16,608 nt of DNA from Clostridia bacterium (lineage in GTDB: Bacteria > Bacillota > Clostridia > Oscillospirales > SIG627): positions 1 through 16,608 of the forward strand of contig JAFTEP010000119.1 of NCBI GenBank assembly GCA_017453605.1, written 5' to 3'. Position 1 is the stretch's first letter; each line of letters opens with the position of its first letter. Shown in pieces: positions 1 through 9,616 of this stretch. The notes under the pieces were generated by a model. The model made no database searches. It saw nothing but the letters and a program-made list of their open reading frames with translations, and was not told the origin of the DNA. Made by a program: the position numbers and the translations under genes.

Positions 1-1518
<1,518 letters not shown>

Positions 1519-1572
1519 GAAAAACCTCCGCGAACAAACAGATTCGACGATTCAAATTTTTTTCGATAATTT

Positions 1573-1601
1573 ATAATAATACAATTATAAGCAAATGTCA
1601 A
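1573..1601 (-). promoter_or_regulatory. Sigma-A type promoter of ileS
   Basis: On the minus strand, -35 TTGACA (1596-1601), a 17-base spacer and -10 TATTAT (1573-1578). Transcription would start near 1566, leaving a leader of about 48 nt before the ileS ATG. The -35 box sits 7 bases after the stop codon of the upstream gene. The leader is too short for a T-box. Confidence 0.8.
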
Positions 1602-1607
1602 GAGATT

Positions 1608-3020
1608 TCAGCCTCTCCCGCCTTTTTTGACCCTGCCGCCGATCCTGAAAACGCCCACTCCCGCCGCGCAGATCACAAGCCCGAGAGCGATGAACGCAAA
1701 GCGACGGGACGAAGTCCTGTCTGAGAGCTGAGACGAAGACGCCGGGACGGACTGAGCCTCGGTGATAAGCGCCGTGACCGGTGCGGCGCTCGAGGGAGGC
1801 GCCTCGCGGACCGTCACGACAAAGGGCGGAGTCTGCATACCCATGACTTCCATAAACACCCTGTATTCTCCGGGGACGGAGAGGTCGAATTCGGTGTATT
1901 CTATTTCCTTTTCGGTAAAGACGACGGTGGCGCCGTCGGAAAGCCTGACCGTGACGGAAGCGCCGGAATAGGAAAACTCCTCCCCCTCCGTGTATTCGAG
2001 AAGGTCGGGATAAGAAAAGGACATGATCGCAGGTTCATACGCCTCGGCGATATCGCGGTCGATCACGGCGACGGAATCGAGAAAGCCGATCCTGATCCTG
2101 CCGGGCTCGGGGGCGCTGCCGGGAGTTACGCCGATGCTCGGCGAAAGCTCCGACCCGCCGTTGGCGTCGACGGTCCGGATCCCGTCAGCGCCGCTTATCT
2201 CGAAGGTCGTCCCTCCCGTGCAGGTCAGGACGTATTCTTCGGCGCCTTTCTTATAAGAGAGCTTCAGACCGGAAAAGTCGTCGACAGAGGTATCGAGGTC
2301 AACGCCGTCGAAAGGAGAGGCTTCGACCGTGAGCTTCCCGACGTCCCTGCCGGGCACGGGGACGATCGAGTAGCCCGAAAGCTCGGGGTAGTTCGCGGCG
2401 CGGTAGATGCTCATACCGTACCTTCTGGTCCATCTGATAAGATCCTCCCACGGGATCACGTGAACGAGGACCTCGCAGGTATACATGTCGTAATTGGCGT
2501 CGTAAACGGCGATCCCGTCGCTTTCGCACTGCAGAAAGACCATCGTATGCGGAAGTCCGGTGTGCACGACGTCGCCGATCGAGGCGAAGCTGAAAGCCTG
2601 ACGGATCCCCTCTTCGTCGAGACGGGTCCCCGGCGTCCCCCACCAGACCTGGACGACGTTCTTCATCTCGCTGCCCGAGGGCTTCCAGTTCGAGGAGGAG
2701 CTGTAGTGAGGATAGGCAAGACCGAAGACCTGCCAGAAAACGACCCTGCCGAAGCCGAAGCACTGCATATTGCCCTCGGTGCCCGCTTCCTCGGCGGTGA
2801 CGCGGCGGCAGTTGGAGCAGCTGAAGCTTGAGCTGTCGGAGTGACGGGTGCAGGGCCCTCCGTCGTTGGTGAAGTAGCTCCCGTCGGGCCAGCGCTCCAT
2901 GACCTCCAAGATCTTTTGTCTGATCTGTTCGGCGTTCTCCGGCCCATCAGCCGCGCAAAACGGCGCGCAGAGCGAAGCGAGCACGAGAAGCGTCAAAACA
3001 AAACACAAAAACTTTTTCAT
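1608..3020 (-). CDS. Secreted papain/NlpC-like protein with Ig-like domain and C-terminal anchor
   Basis: A 470-residue exported protein of unknown substrate. A signal peptide (residues 1-24, MKKFLCFVLTLLVLASL) precedes a segment with three Cys (57, 68, 71). A Cys-His-Asn arrangement typical of papain-like amidases/peptidases follows: Cys87 in NMQCFGFG, His158 in LPHTMVF and Asn176 in YDANYD. Residues about 334-404 resemble a bacterial Ig-like domain (EYTEGEEFSYSGASVTVRL). A Ser/Thr/Pro-rich stretch leads to a transmembrane helix (441-460) and a basic tail, so the protein is probably held on the outer face of the membrane. The frame is open further upstream to 3170, but the promoter at 3139-3167 lies inside that extension, so I start at the ATG at 3018-3020. 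The nearest Shine-Dalgarno-like run, AAAGGA at 3037-3042, is unusually far (16 bases). Peptidoglycan or peptide cleavage is inference. Confidence 0.85.
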   Translation of the reverse strand: MKKFLCFVLTLLVLASLCAPFCAADGPENAEQIRQKILEVMERWPDGSYFTNDGGPCTRHSDSSSFSCSNCRRVTAEEAGTEGNMQCFGFGRVVFWQVFGLAYPHYSSSSNWKPSGSEMKNVVQVWWGTPGTRLDEEGIRQAFSFASIGDVVHTGLPHTMVFLQCESDGIAVYDANYDMYTCEVLVHVIPWEDLIRWTRRYGMSIYRAANYPELSGYSIVPVPGRDVGKLTVEASPFDGVDLDTSVDDFSGLKLSYKKGAEEYVLTCTGGTTFEISGADGIRTVDANGGSELSPSIGVTPGSAPEPGRIRIGFLDSVAVIDRDIAEAYEPAIMSFSYPDLLEYTEGEEFSYSGASVTVRLSDGATVVFTEKEIEYTEFDLSVPGEYRVFMEVMGMQTPPFVVTVREAPPSSAAPVTALITEAQSVPASSSQLSDRTSSRRFAFIALGLVICAAGVGVFRIGGRVKKGGRG

Positions 3021-3058
3021 TTTTCTGAAATATTGATCCTTTCGCCGCACAAGCTTCC

Positions 3059-3121
3059 AAAAAACCGAAAAGCCTGCGGCACCGTCGGAACCGCGGACGC
3101 GAAAACAAACCGACTGCGTCC
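3059..3121 (-). other. Structured 5' leader: stem plus terminator-like hairpin
   Basis: The transcript from the 3139-3167 promoter has a leader of about 110 nt. Reading the minus strand it contains GGACGC (3116-3121) that can pair with GCGTCC (3095-3100). Next comes an imperfect hairpin at 3065-3088 (outer CCGA/TCGG, inner GCC/GGC) followed by six T (3059-3064). This could be a weak attenuator. It matches no riboswitch class I recognise. Confidence 0.3.
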
Positions 3122-3138
3122 ATAAAACAATACGGTGT

Positions 3139-3167
3139 ATTTTATCACAACCGGGAGGATTTTTCAA
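3139..3167 (-). promoter_or_regulatory. Promoter of the secreted papain-like gene
   Basis: On the minus strand, -35 TTGAAA (3162-3167), a 17-base spacer and -10 TAAAAT (3139-3144), with the start of transcription near 3131. It faces away from the birA promoter; the two -35 boxes are separated by 27 AT-rich bases (3168-3194). It rules out an upstream translation start at 3170. Confidence 0.7.
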
Positions 3168-3194
3168 CAATTTTTAAGCAAAGCCGCAAAAAAG

Positions 3195-3223
3195 TTGACA
3201 AAAAAGACTCTAATGGCTATAAT
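3195..3223 (+). promoter_or_regulatory. Perfect consensus sigma-A promoter before birA
   Basis: TTGACA (3195-3200), 17-base spacer, TATAAT (3218-3223): an exact match to the housekeeping consensus. Transcription would begin near 3230, giving a leader of about 26 nt. It is the only clear promoter I see before the ten plus-strand genes. Confidence 0.88.
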
Positions 3224-3255
3224 ATTATATATTCATTATACTTGCGGACGGCGCT

Positions 3256-3984
3256 ATGGATCTCACCATAAGACACCTCATAAAGACCGATTCCACGAAC
3301 CTCGAGGCAAAACGCGCCGCGATCAGCGGAGCGCCGGAGGGGCTCTGCGTGATCGCCGACTGTCAGAGCGCGGGGATCGGAAGGCTCGGCAGGAGCTTTT
3401 TTTCTCCCGAGGGGACGGGGCTTTATATGAGTCTTGTCCTGAGACCCCGGGGAACGCCTCAGCCACAGCTCATCACCTGCGCCGCCGCCGCCGCGGTCTG
3501 CGCCGCGCTCGAAAAACGCGGCTTCGCGCCGGGGATAAAATGGGTAAACGATATTCTGATAGACTCCAAAAAGGTCTGCGGGATCCTCGCGCAGGGTCTC
3601 TTCGACGGCAAAAGTCAGGCGGCGGTGCTCGGGATCGGGGTGAACCTCTCCCTACCCGACGGAGGCTTTCCCGACGGGCTCGGGAACATCGCCGGAGCTC
3701 TTTATGAAAGCCGGAATGAAGTCCCGGAGGGTCTGAGAGACGCGCTCGCGGGAGATATCCTCGAAAACTTCGCCGCGCTCTACGAAGGCGAGAGCGAAAA
3801 GACGGCGCGAGAATATATAAAAAGATCCTTGATGAAAAACAGGCCTGTCACCGTCATAACTCCCGACGGGCATTTTGACGCGACCTCCCTCGGCGTGAAC
3901 GGCGACCTCTCCCTCTCGGTCGTCACCGACGGCGGAGAAAAACTCGTTCTCGCTTCGGGCGAGGTCTCGCTCAGACTCAAGTGA
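3256..3984 (+). CDS. birA: Biotin--[acetyl-CoA-carboxylase] ligase, HTH-less
   Basis: A 242-residue cytoplasmic enzyme that makes biotinyl-AMP and attaches biotin to a lysine of biotin-dependent carboxylases. Visible family motifs are DSTN (12-15), the biotin-loop motif GIGRLGR (40-46), KWVND (95-99), the lysine segment SKKVCGIL (104-111) and GIGVN. The family's small C-terminal domain follows. The N-terminal DNA-binding winged helix of bifunctional E. coli/Bacillus BirA is absent, since the protein begins directly at the catalytic domain, so this form should not repress transcription itself. The ATG follows a perfect promoter by about 26 nt but has only a weak Shine-Dalgarno (GCGGACGG). bioY follows after 27 bases, a typical biotin supply pair. 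Confidence 0.95.
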   Translation: MDLTIRHLIKTDSTNLEAKRAAISGAPEGLCVIADCQSAGIGRLGRSFFSPEGTGLYMSLVLRPRGTPQPQLITCAAAAAVCAALEKRGFAPGIKWVNDILIDSKKVCGILAQGLFDGKSQAAVLGIGVNLSLPDGGFPDGLGNIAGALYESRNEVPEGLRDALAGDILENFAALYEGESEKTAREYIKRSLMKNRPVTVITPDGHFDATSLGVNGDLSLSVVTDGGEKLVLASGEVSLRLK

Positions 3985-4011
3985 ATTTTTCAAAACAAAC
4001 AGTATCCGAAA

Positions 4012-4593
4012 ATGATTTTCAACTCTAAAAAGACTTTGTCCGAAAGGATATTTTCTATCGCGCTGTGCGGACTGTTCGCGGCGCTGACCGCCGTCGGCGC
4101 GCAGATCGCGCTTTCGACTCCGGGCGGAGTGAATTTCACTCTGCAGCTTTTCGTCATCGCGCTCTACTCGTTCGCGATGAGCGTCCCGGACGCACTGAAG
4201 ACCACCGCCGCCTATATCGCGCTCGGCGCCGTCGGGCTCCCCGTGTTCACGGGCTTTTCCGGCGGTCCGGGAGTGCTCGCGGGACCGACCGGAGGCTTCA
4301 TCTGGGGCTTTTTTCTGTTCGCCCTGCTCTGTTCGGTCAGACCGCGGCGTGAGTCGAAGATCGCAAAGCTCGCGCTCGCCTTTTCAGGGGTCGCCCTGTG
4401 CCACGCGACGGGCGCCGCGCAGTACAGTCTCTACAAGGGCTGCGCGTTTACAGAGGGGCTGCTTCTCGTCTCGGCGCCGTTCATACTTAAGGATCTTGCG
4501 CTGACGTTCGTCGCTTTCGGCGCGAGCGTCCCGCTCCAAGCGGCGCTGAAAAGAGCAAAGAGCGCGGTAACAAAACAGAGAGCGTCTCAATAA
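4012..4593 (+). CDS. bioY: BioY biotin uptake component (ECF transporter S protein)
   Basis: A 193-residue integral membrane protein with about six hydrophobic segments. It is the biotin-binding S component that works alone or with the shared EcfA/EcfT energising module, whose genes are not in this window. The BioY signature is clear at residues 71-95: LGAVGLPVFTGFSGG followed by GVLAGPTGGFIWGF. The length is normal for the family. It lies 27 bases after birA and is probably co-transcribed, linking biotin import to biotin attachment. No strong Shine-Dalgarno precedes the ATG, suggesting modest translation or coupling to birA. No biotin operator or riboswitch is recognisable. Confidence 0.95.
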   Translation: MIFNSKKTLSERIFSIALCGLFAALTAVGAQIALSTPGGVNFTLQLFVIALYSFAMSVPDALKTTAAYIALGAVGLPVFTGFSGGPGVLAGPTGGFIWGFFLFALLCSVRPRRESKIAKLALAFSGVALCHATGAAQYSLYKGCAFTEGLLLVSAPFILKDLALTFVAFGASVPLQAALKRAKSAVTKQRASQ

Positions 4594-4641
4594 AAGAAAA
4601 ACGCAAAAATAAATACCAAGGATAAACCGGAGGACAAAAAA

Positions 4642-6216
4642 ATGAAAAAGGTCGTTATCATCGGCGCGGGTCCCGCGGGTCTGACCGCGGCTTTCGAGCT
4701 ATTGAAAAACAACTCGCCCGAAGAGCAGTTCGAGGTCACTGTGCTCGAGGCGCAGAAAGTCGTCGGCGGTATATCGCAGACGGTCAGATACAACGATCAC
4801 AGGATGGATATAGGCGGGCACAGATTCTTCTCGAAGGACGAGAGAGTGACAAGATGGTGGAGCGATCTTCTGCCGACGCAGGGCGCGCCGTCGTTCGACG
4901 ATCTCGAGCTCGGAAGACAAAAGCCCCTCTGTCCCGGCGGACCCGACCCCGAAAAAGAGGACAAGGTCATGCTCGTGAGGAGGAGGGTCTCGAGAATCTA
5001 CTATCTGAAGAAGTTCTTCGACTACCCGATCTCGATGAAGGCGCAGACATTGAAGAACCTCGGCTTTTCGAGGACCGTCAAGGCGGGCTGCAGCTATATG
5101 AAGTCGGCCATGATAAAAAAGCCCGAAACTTCTCTTGAAAACTTCTATATCAACCGCTTCGGCAAGACGCTCTACGGGATGTTCTTCGAGGGCTATACCG
5201 AAAAGCTCTGGGGCAGGCATCCGAGGGACATCAGCGCAGACTGGGGCGCGCAGAGAGTCAAGGGGCTCTCGGTAAGGGCGGTCATCGCGGATATGTTCCG
5301 AAAGAAGTTCGGCAAAAAGGACGCCGCCAATACCGAGACGAGCCTGATAGAAGAATTCGTCTATCCGAAGTTCGGTCCCGGTCAGCTCTGGGAGACCGCC
5401 GCAAAACAGATCGAGGATATGGGCGGAAACATCATTCTCGGAGCCGAGGTCAAAAAGATCAACACCGCCGACGGCAAGGTGAAGAGCCTCGAATTCGAAT
5501 ACGAGGGAAAGCCCGTCACGATAGAGGGCGATATATTCATCTCCTCCATGCCGATAAAGGATCTCGTCGCAGGGATGAACGGCGTGCCGGATGAGATAGC
5601 TCAGATCGCCGCGGGGCTCCCCTACCGCGATTTCGTGACCGTTGGACTTCTCGTGGACAGGCTCGAACTCAAAAACCTCACGGACATCCCCACTCTCTCC
5701 AACATCGTTCCCGACTGCTGGATCTACGTTCAGGACGTCGGCGTGAAGCTCGGAAGGATCCAGATCTTCAACAACTGGTCGCCGTATCTTGTGAAGGACC
5801 CGAAGAACACCGTTTGGATCGGACTCGAATACTTCTGCGCGGAGGGCGACGATTTCTGGAACATGACAGACTCCGACTGCATCGACTTCGCGACGGACGA
5901 GCTCATAAAAATGGGCGTGATAAGGGACAGGAGCGCAAGGCTCGACGCGCACAGAGAGAGGGTCAAAAAGGCGTATCCGGCGTATTTCGACACCTACAGC
6001 CGCATGAACGAGCTGGTTTCGTTCCTCGACGGATTCGAGAACCTTTACTGCGTCGGAAGGAACGGCCAGCACCGCTACAACAACATGGATCATTCCATGA
6101 TAACCTCCTTCGAGACCGTGAACAACATCCTCACGGGAAGAAAAGACAAACAGAACATCTGGAACGTGAACGCCGAAAAGGAATATCATGAAACTGCCAA
6201 GTCCGAAAACAAATAA
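4642..6216 (+). CDS. FAD-dependent oxidoreductase, UDP-galactopyranose mutase/HemY-like group
   Basis: A 524-residue flavoprotein. The N-terminal dinucleotide fold has GAGPAGL (8-14), an acidic residue ending the second strand (VLEA, Glu36) and GG at 42-43. It is followed by MDIGGHRFF (55-63), a His-containing motif shared with UDP-galactopyranose mutase relatives. Near the C-terminus, GRNGQHRYNNMDHSM (about 472-486) matches the final FAD-contact segment of this superfamily. The start has GGAGG at 4629-4633, eight bases before the ATG. The 3' end overlaps the next gene, a GT-C-like membrane protein, by 29 bases, so the two are probably translationally linked. Members of this broad group near glycosyltransferases are thought to act on nucleotide sugars or lipid-linked substrates. 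The exact reaction cannot be read from the sequence; protoporphyrinogen oxidase-type activity is less likely in this context. Confidence 0.85.
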   Translation: MKKVVIIGAGPAGLTAAFELLKNNSPEEQFEVTVLEAQKVVGGISQTVRYNDHRMDIGGHRFFSKDERVTRWWSDLLPTQGAPSFDDLELGRQKPLCPGGPDPEKEDKVMLVRRRVSRIYYLKKFFDYPISMKAQTLKNLGFSRTVKAGCSYMKSAMIKKPETSLENFYINRFGKTLYGMFFEGYTEKLWGRHPRDISADWGAQRVKGLSVRAVIADMFRKKFGKKDAANTETSLIEEFVYPKFGPGQLWETAAKQIEDMGGNIILGAEVKKINTADGKVKSLEFEYEGKPVTIEGDIFISSMPIKDLVAGMNGVPDEIAQIAAGLPYRDFVTVGLLVDRLELKNLTDIPTLSNIVPDCWIYVQDVGVKLGRIQIFNNWSPYLVKDPKNTVWIGLEYFCAEGDDFWNMTDSDCIDFATDELIKMGVIRDRSARLDAHRERVKKAYPAYFDTYSRMNELVSFLDGFENLYCVGRNGQHRYNNMDHSMITSFETVNNILTGRKDKQNIWNVNAEKEYHETAKSENK

Positions 6217-8251
6217 AAAAGTCTTTCTCGCCGTCCTCGTCCTGTGCGTAGTGCTGTCGGAACTCATCCTCTCGAATCTGCACCTCGTGCATCTGGCGGG
6301 CTCGGAGAAAAAAGAGATAGATCTTGTCTCTCTCGGATATGAAAACGGAGAGTTTTCATTCACCGGAGAGGGAAAGCTGAACCTCTGGCCGGACGTTGAG
6401 GTCAGATCGCTGAGTTTCTCTCTGGAATGGGCGGGCGACGGCTCTCCCTCCGAGCAGGTCTGGGCGGATATAGGCGGGACCGACGGGAACTTCACAAAGT
6501 ACGCCTACCACTTCACGACGGACACGGTCAAGCCCGGAGCGGGATCCCCCGCGAGAAACCGGGTGTACCTCGCCTCGCAGGGCAAGGCGTCGTATCTTTC
6601 GCTGAAACTCACCGGCGAAAGCGGCAGGGATTACGTCCTGAGCGGCATCGTGATAAACGAGCCCGAGGGACTGAGTTTCAACTTTCTGAGATTTTTTGTC
6701 ATCCTGCTCGTCGCTTTGGGTATCTGGGCGTCGGGTCAGTATAAGCTGTCCGAAAAGGTCCACGATCCGCTTTCACAGAGCGGCAGGATGACGACGGCGG
6801 GTCTTGCGCTGTTCGCGATGGCGGCGGCGTTCGCGGTGAGTATGTGCCTCACGGACGAGAGCGTGTTCACTCTCATCCCGTACCCTCTCGAAAAAAGCGT
6901 CGCCTCATACAATCCCTACGTCCAGCAGTTCGACGCGCTGATGAAGGGTCAGCTCCACCTCGACGTGGAGGTGCCTCAGGCGCTCGCGGAGCTCGAAAAC
7001 CCCTACGACTACTCTCAGAGAGCTGCGGCGGGAGTGAGCTTTTTGTGGGACAGGGCGTACTTTGACGGGCACTACTACAGCTATTTCGGGATGGCGCCGA
7101 TCTTCGTTTTATACTTCCCGGTGTATCTTCTGACGGGCTCCGTCCCCTCGGACGCCGTCACCGCCGTCACCTTCTCGCTGATCGCGGGGATGTTCACGGT
7201 CTACGCGCTCGACGAGATCCTCAAAGCGACAAAAATAAAGATCAGCACGAGCCATTACGTCATAGGCACCGTCTTCTGCCTGTTCGGCTCGATGATCTGG
7301 TTCAATCAGAGGAGCTTCAACCGCTTCTACTACGTTGCTTGTCTTGCATCGGCGGCGTTCGCGGCCCTGTTCTTCTTCTTTTTCATCAAGGCGCTTTATA
7401 ACGAGAAAAACCGCCTGAAAAAGCGCTTCGAGCTGGCGGGCGCCGGGCTTTGCTACGGGCTCATCTTCCTTTCGAGGGTGAACGTGGCTCTGATGTGCGC
7501 CTTTGTCGTCGTCGCGATCCTTGTTTTCCGGCTGATCGGGGCGGTAAAAGAAAAAAAGATCCCCCCGTTTGTTCTGGATACGGTCTGTCTTGCGGTCCCC
7601 GTCGTCGTCTGTTTTGCCGTCGGGATGATCCTGAACAAATTGAGATTCGGAAGCTTCACGGAGTTCGGGAGCACCTACCAGCTCACGGTGAGCGACATAA
7701 GCCTGAACAAACTGACCTACAACGGGATCTTCCCGACTCTCTACCACTACTTCCTCGCGCTGCCGAAGCTGAGGACCGTCTTCCCGTTCGCGATCTTCAA
7801 TTCCGAATCGATGAACAACTACGGTCACTACGTCTACACGTCTACGACAAACGTCGGCTTATTCGCGATCCCGGCAAACCTCTTCGTCTTTGCTCTGCCG
7901 TTCATGAATAAGAACAAGAGGGGCTCGAAGGAATACAAGACCGTGATCGGAGTCTCGCTCGGCGCGGTCGTCGTCACGGCTCTTCTCGACTTCGCGCTCG
8001 GCGGCGTCATTTTGAGATACGTCACGGACGCCGCTCCCCTCGTCGCGGCGGTCTCGACTCTGACCGCCTGGAGGATTTGCTCGACCGAAGGCGAGACGGT
8101 ACCTGTCACGGGAGCTTCAAAAGCCGTGAAGGCGGTATGGATCGTTTCTATCCTACTGTGCTTCATGCTCCTTCTCTACAACGAAGTCATCGATCTGATG
8201 AACTACTCTCCCGACGTGTTCTTCGCTATAAAGGGAGTGTTCACCGTATGA
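6188..8251 (+). CDS. GT-C-like polytopic membrane glycosyltransferase
   Basis: A 687-residue membrane protein. One N-terminal helix (about 10-30) is followed by a roughly 130-residue beta-rich extracytoplasmic segment, then ten or more hydrophobic helices (about 165-183, 202-220, 300-342, 355-400, 416-482, 554-606, 645-665). The region 240-310, with YNPYVQQFDALMKGQ, LENPYDYSQRAA and YFDGHYYSYFGMAPI, resembles the conserved first loops of GT39-type (ArnT/mannosyltransferase-like) proteins, which transfer sugars from polyprenyl-phosphate donors on the outer face of the membrane. The acidic residue usually needed for catalysis could be one of the Asp in this loop. AAGGA (6178-6182) lies five bases before the ATG, inside the preceding gene. 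The stop overlaps the next start as ATGA. Donor and acceptor are unknown. Confidence 0.82.
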   Translation: MKLPSPKTNKKVFLAVLVLCVVLSELILSNLHLVHLAGSEKKEIDLVSLGYENGEFSFTGEGKLNLWPDVEVRSLSFSLEWAGDGSPSEQVWADIGGTDGNFTKYAYHFTTDTVKPGAGSPARNRVYLASQGKASYLSLKLTGESGRDYVLSGIVINEPEGLSFNFLRFFVILLVALGIWASGQYKLSEKVHDPLSQSGRMTTAGLALFAMAAAFAVSMCLTDESVFTLIPYPLEKSVASYNPYVQQFDALMKGQLHLDVEVPQALAELENPYDYSQRAAAGVSFLWDRAYFDGHYYSYFGMAPIFVLYFPVYLLTGSVPSDAVTAVTFSLIAGMFTVYALDEILKATKIKISTSHYVIGTVFCLFGSMIWFNQRSFNRFYYVACLASAAFAALFFFFFIKALYNEKNRLKKRFELAGAGLCYGLIFLSRVNVALMCAFVVVAILVFRLIGAVKEKKIPPFVLDTVCLAVPVVVCFAVGMILNKLRFGSFTEFGSTYQLTVSDISLNKLTYNGIFPTLYHYFLALPKLRTVFPFAIFNSESMNNYGHYVYTSTTNVGLFAIPANLFVFALPFMNKNKRGSKEYKTVIGVSLGAVVVTALLDFALGGVILRYVTDAAPLVAAVSTLTAWRICSTEGETVPVTGASKAVKAVWIVSILLCFMLLLYNEVIDLMNYSPDVFFAIKGVFTV

Positions 8252-9582
8252 ACATGAAAAAGGCCGGGAAGTTTTCGAGAGCCCTCGCGCTCAGCCTCTT
8301 ATGCCTCGCGCTGTCGGGCTGCGGTCTGACGGTCCCGACGCCTCCCTTCGCTCAGGTTTCTGCTTCAGCTTCCGCCGCGCAGGAGACGCAAGCGGCGCCT
8401 GTTTTCTCTTCGTCGGTGACGGCGACGGATCCGCCGGAAACCTCCGGACAGGACCGAACGAACGCTCTCGAGACCCTTCCCGTCACGGAAACTCAGCCCG
8501 CGCCGGAAGAAACGAGGATAAAGTTTCTTGCCGCCGGCGACAACGTGATACATCCCAACATATATCAGGAAGCAAAACGCAGGGCAAAAGAGGGCTCGGG
8601 ATACGAATACGACTTCCTGCCGGTCTACGAGAACATAGCCGATCTTGTGGAGAGCGCGGATATCGCGTTCATCAATCAGGAAACCCTGATGGGCGGAAAA
8701 GAACTCGGATACAGCGGGTATCCCAGATTCAACTCGCCGCAGGATCTCGGATATCAGCTTGAAGAACTCGGCTTCGACGTGGTGAACATCGCCAACAACC
8801 ACATGTGCGACAAGGGCGAAACGGGTCTCGAAAACACGATAGGGTTCTGGAAATCCCTAGAGGGCGTGACGATGATCGGCGGCTACGAAAACGAAGAGGA
8901 TTTCAACAGCATAAGATATATCGACTGCAAGGGCGTCAGGATCGCGCTTTTGTCCTACACCTACGGCACGAACGGTCTGAGCCTGCCCTCGGGCAGCGAG
9001 CTCGTCGTCCCGTACATAAACAAGAGCGTGATAAAAAGTCAGCTGGAGGCGGCGCAGAGCGTCGGAGACCTTGTCTTTGTGAGCGTCCACTGGGGAGAGG
9101 AGAACCACTTCGAGACCTCATCGGAGCAGAGGGAACTGGCGAAATTCATGGCGGAAAACGGCGCGGACGCGATCATAGGGCATCATCCCCACGTCGTCCA
9201 GGCGATCGAATGGATAGAGGGCAAAAACGGAAAGACCCTCTGCGTTTATTCTCTCGGGAACCTGATCTCCGGGATGAGGAACGGATACAATATGCTCGGC
9301 GGTCTCATGACCTTCGACGTCGTCTCGGACGGGACGGGCAGGCCGCGCGTTGAGAACCCGCTGTTCATCCCCACCGCGTTCTACTACGCCGACAACTGGT
9401 ACGACACGAAGCTGTTTCTTCTTGAGGATTACGGCGAAGAGTTCTCGAAGACTCACGGATCGAGAAAACAGGGCAAGCTTACCGACAGGAAAGGCATGGA
9501 GGAGCTTCTGAAAAAGACGATAGACAGAGAATTCCTGCCCGACTGGCTGTATGACGACGCCCCGTCAAGCCTCGCGGCATGA
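8248..9582 (+). CDS. CapA-family lipoprotein (PGA_cap metallophosphatase fold)
   Basis: A 444-residue lipoprotein of the poly-gamma-glutamate capsule CapA/YwtB family. The signal peptide ends in lipobox LSGC (22-25), so Cys25 would be lipidated and the protein anchored outside the membrane. A Ser/Thr/Ala/Pro-rich linker runs to about residue 90. The domain then shows AAGDNVIHP (95-103), FINQETL (141-147), NIANNHMCDKG (180-190), VHWGEENH (280-287), IIGHHPHVVQ (309-318) and YSLGNLIS (334-341), the full set of family motifs with their metal-binding Asp, Asn and His. The start is the ATG at 8248, with GGGAG at 8233-8237 and a 4-base ATGA overlap with the GT-C gene. The capBC polymerase genes of true polyglutamate operons are absent, so a role in another surface polymer is likely. 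That role is inference. Confidence 0.93.
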   Translation: MNMKKAGKFSRALALSLLCLALSGCGLTVPTPPFAQVSASASAAQETQAAPVFSSSVTATDPPETSGQDRTNALETLPVTETQPAPEETRIKFLAAGDNVIHPNIYQEAKRRAKEGSGYEYDFLPVYENIADLVESADIAFINQETLMGGKELGYSGYPRFNSPQDLGYQLEELGFDVVNIANNHMCDKGETGLENTIGFWKSLEGVTMIGGYENEEDFNSIRYIDCKGVRIALLSYTYGTNGLSLPSGSELVVPYINKSVIKSQLEAAQSVGDLVFVSVHWGEENHFETSSEQRELAKFMAENGADAIIGHHPHVVQAIEWIEGKNGKTLCVYSLGNLISGMRNGYNMLGGLMTFDVVSDGTGRPRVENPLFIPTAFYYADNWYDTKLFLLEDYGEEFSKTHGSRKQGKLTDRKGMEELLKKTIDREFLPDWLYDDAPSSLAA

Positions 9583-9616
9583 CGGGCCCAGAAAAAAACG
9601 AAAGGCGGTCAGAAAA

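Noticed and set aside
4699..6495. A 598-codon open frame on the minus strand opposite the flavoenzyme gene
   Set aside because: It is a shadow of GC-rich third codon positions; the plus strand has clear FAD motifs and a good ribosome site, while the opposite frame shows no family motif.
8077..8247. Upstream extension of the CapA-like gene to an ATG at 8077
   Set aside because: The extension overlaps the GT-C gene, and the signal peptide with lipobox begins exactly at the ATG at 8248.
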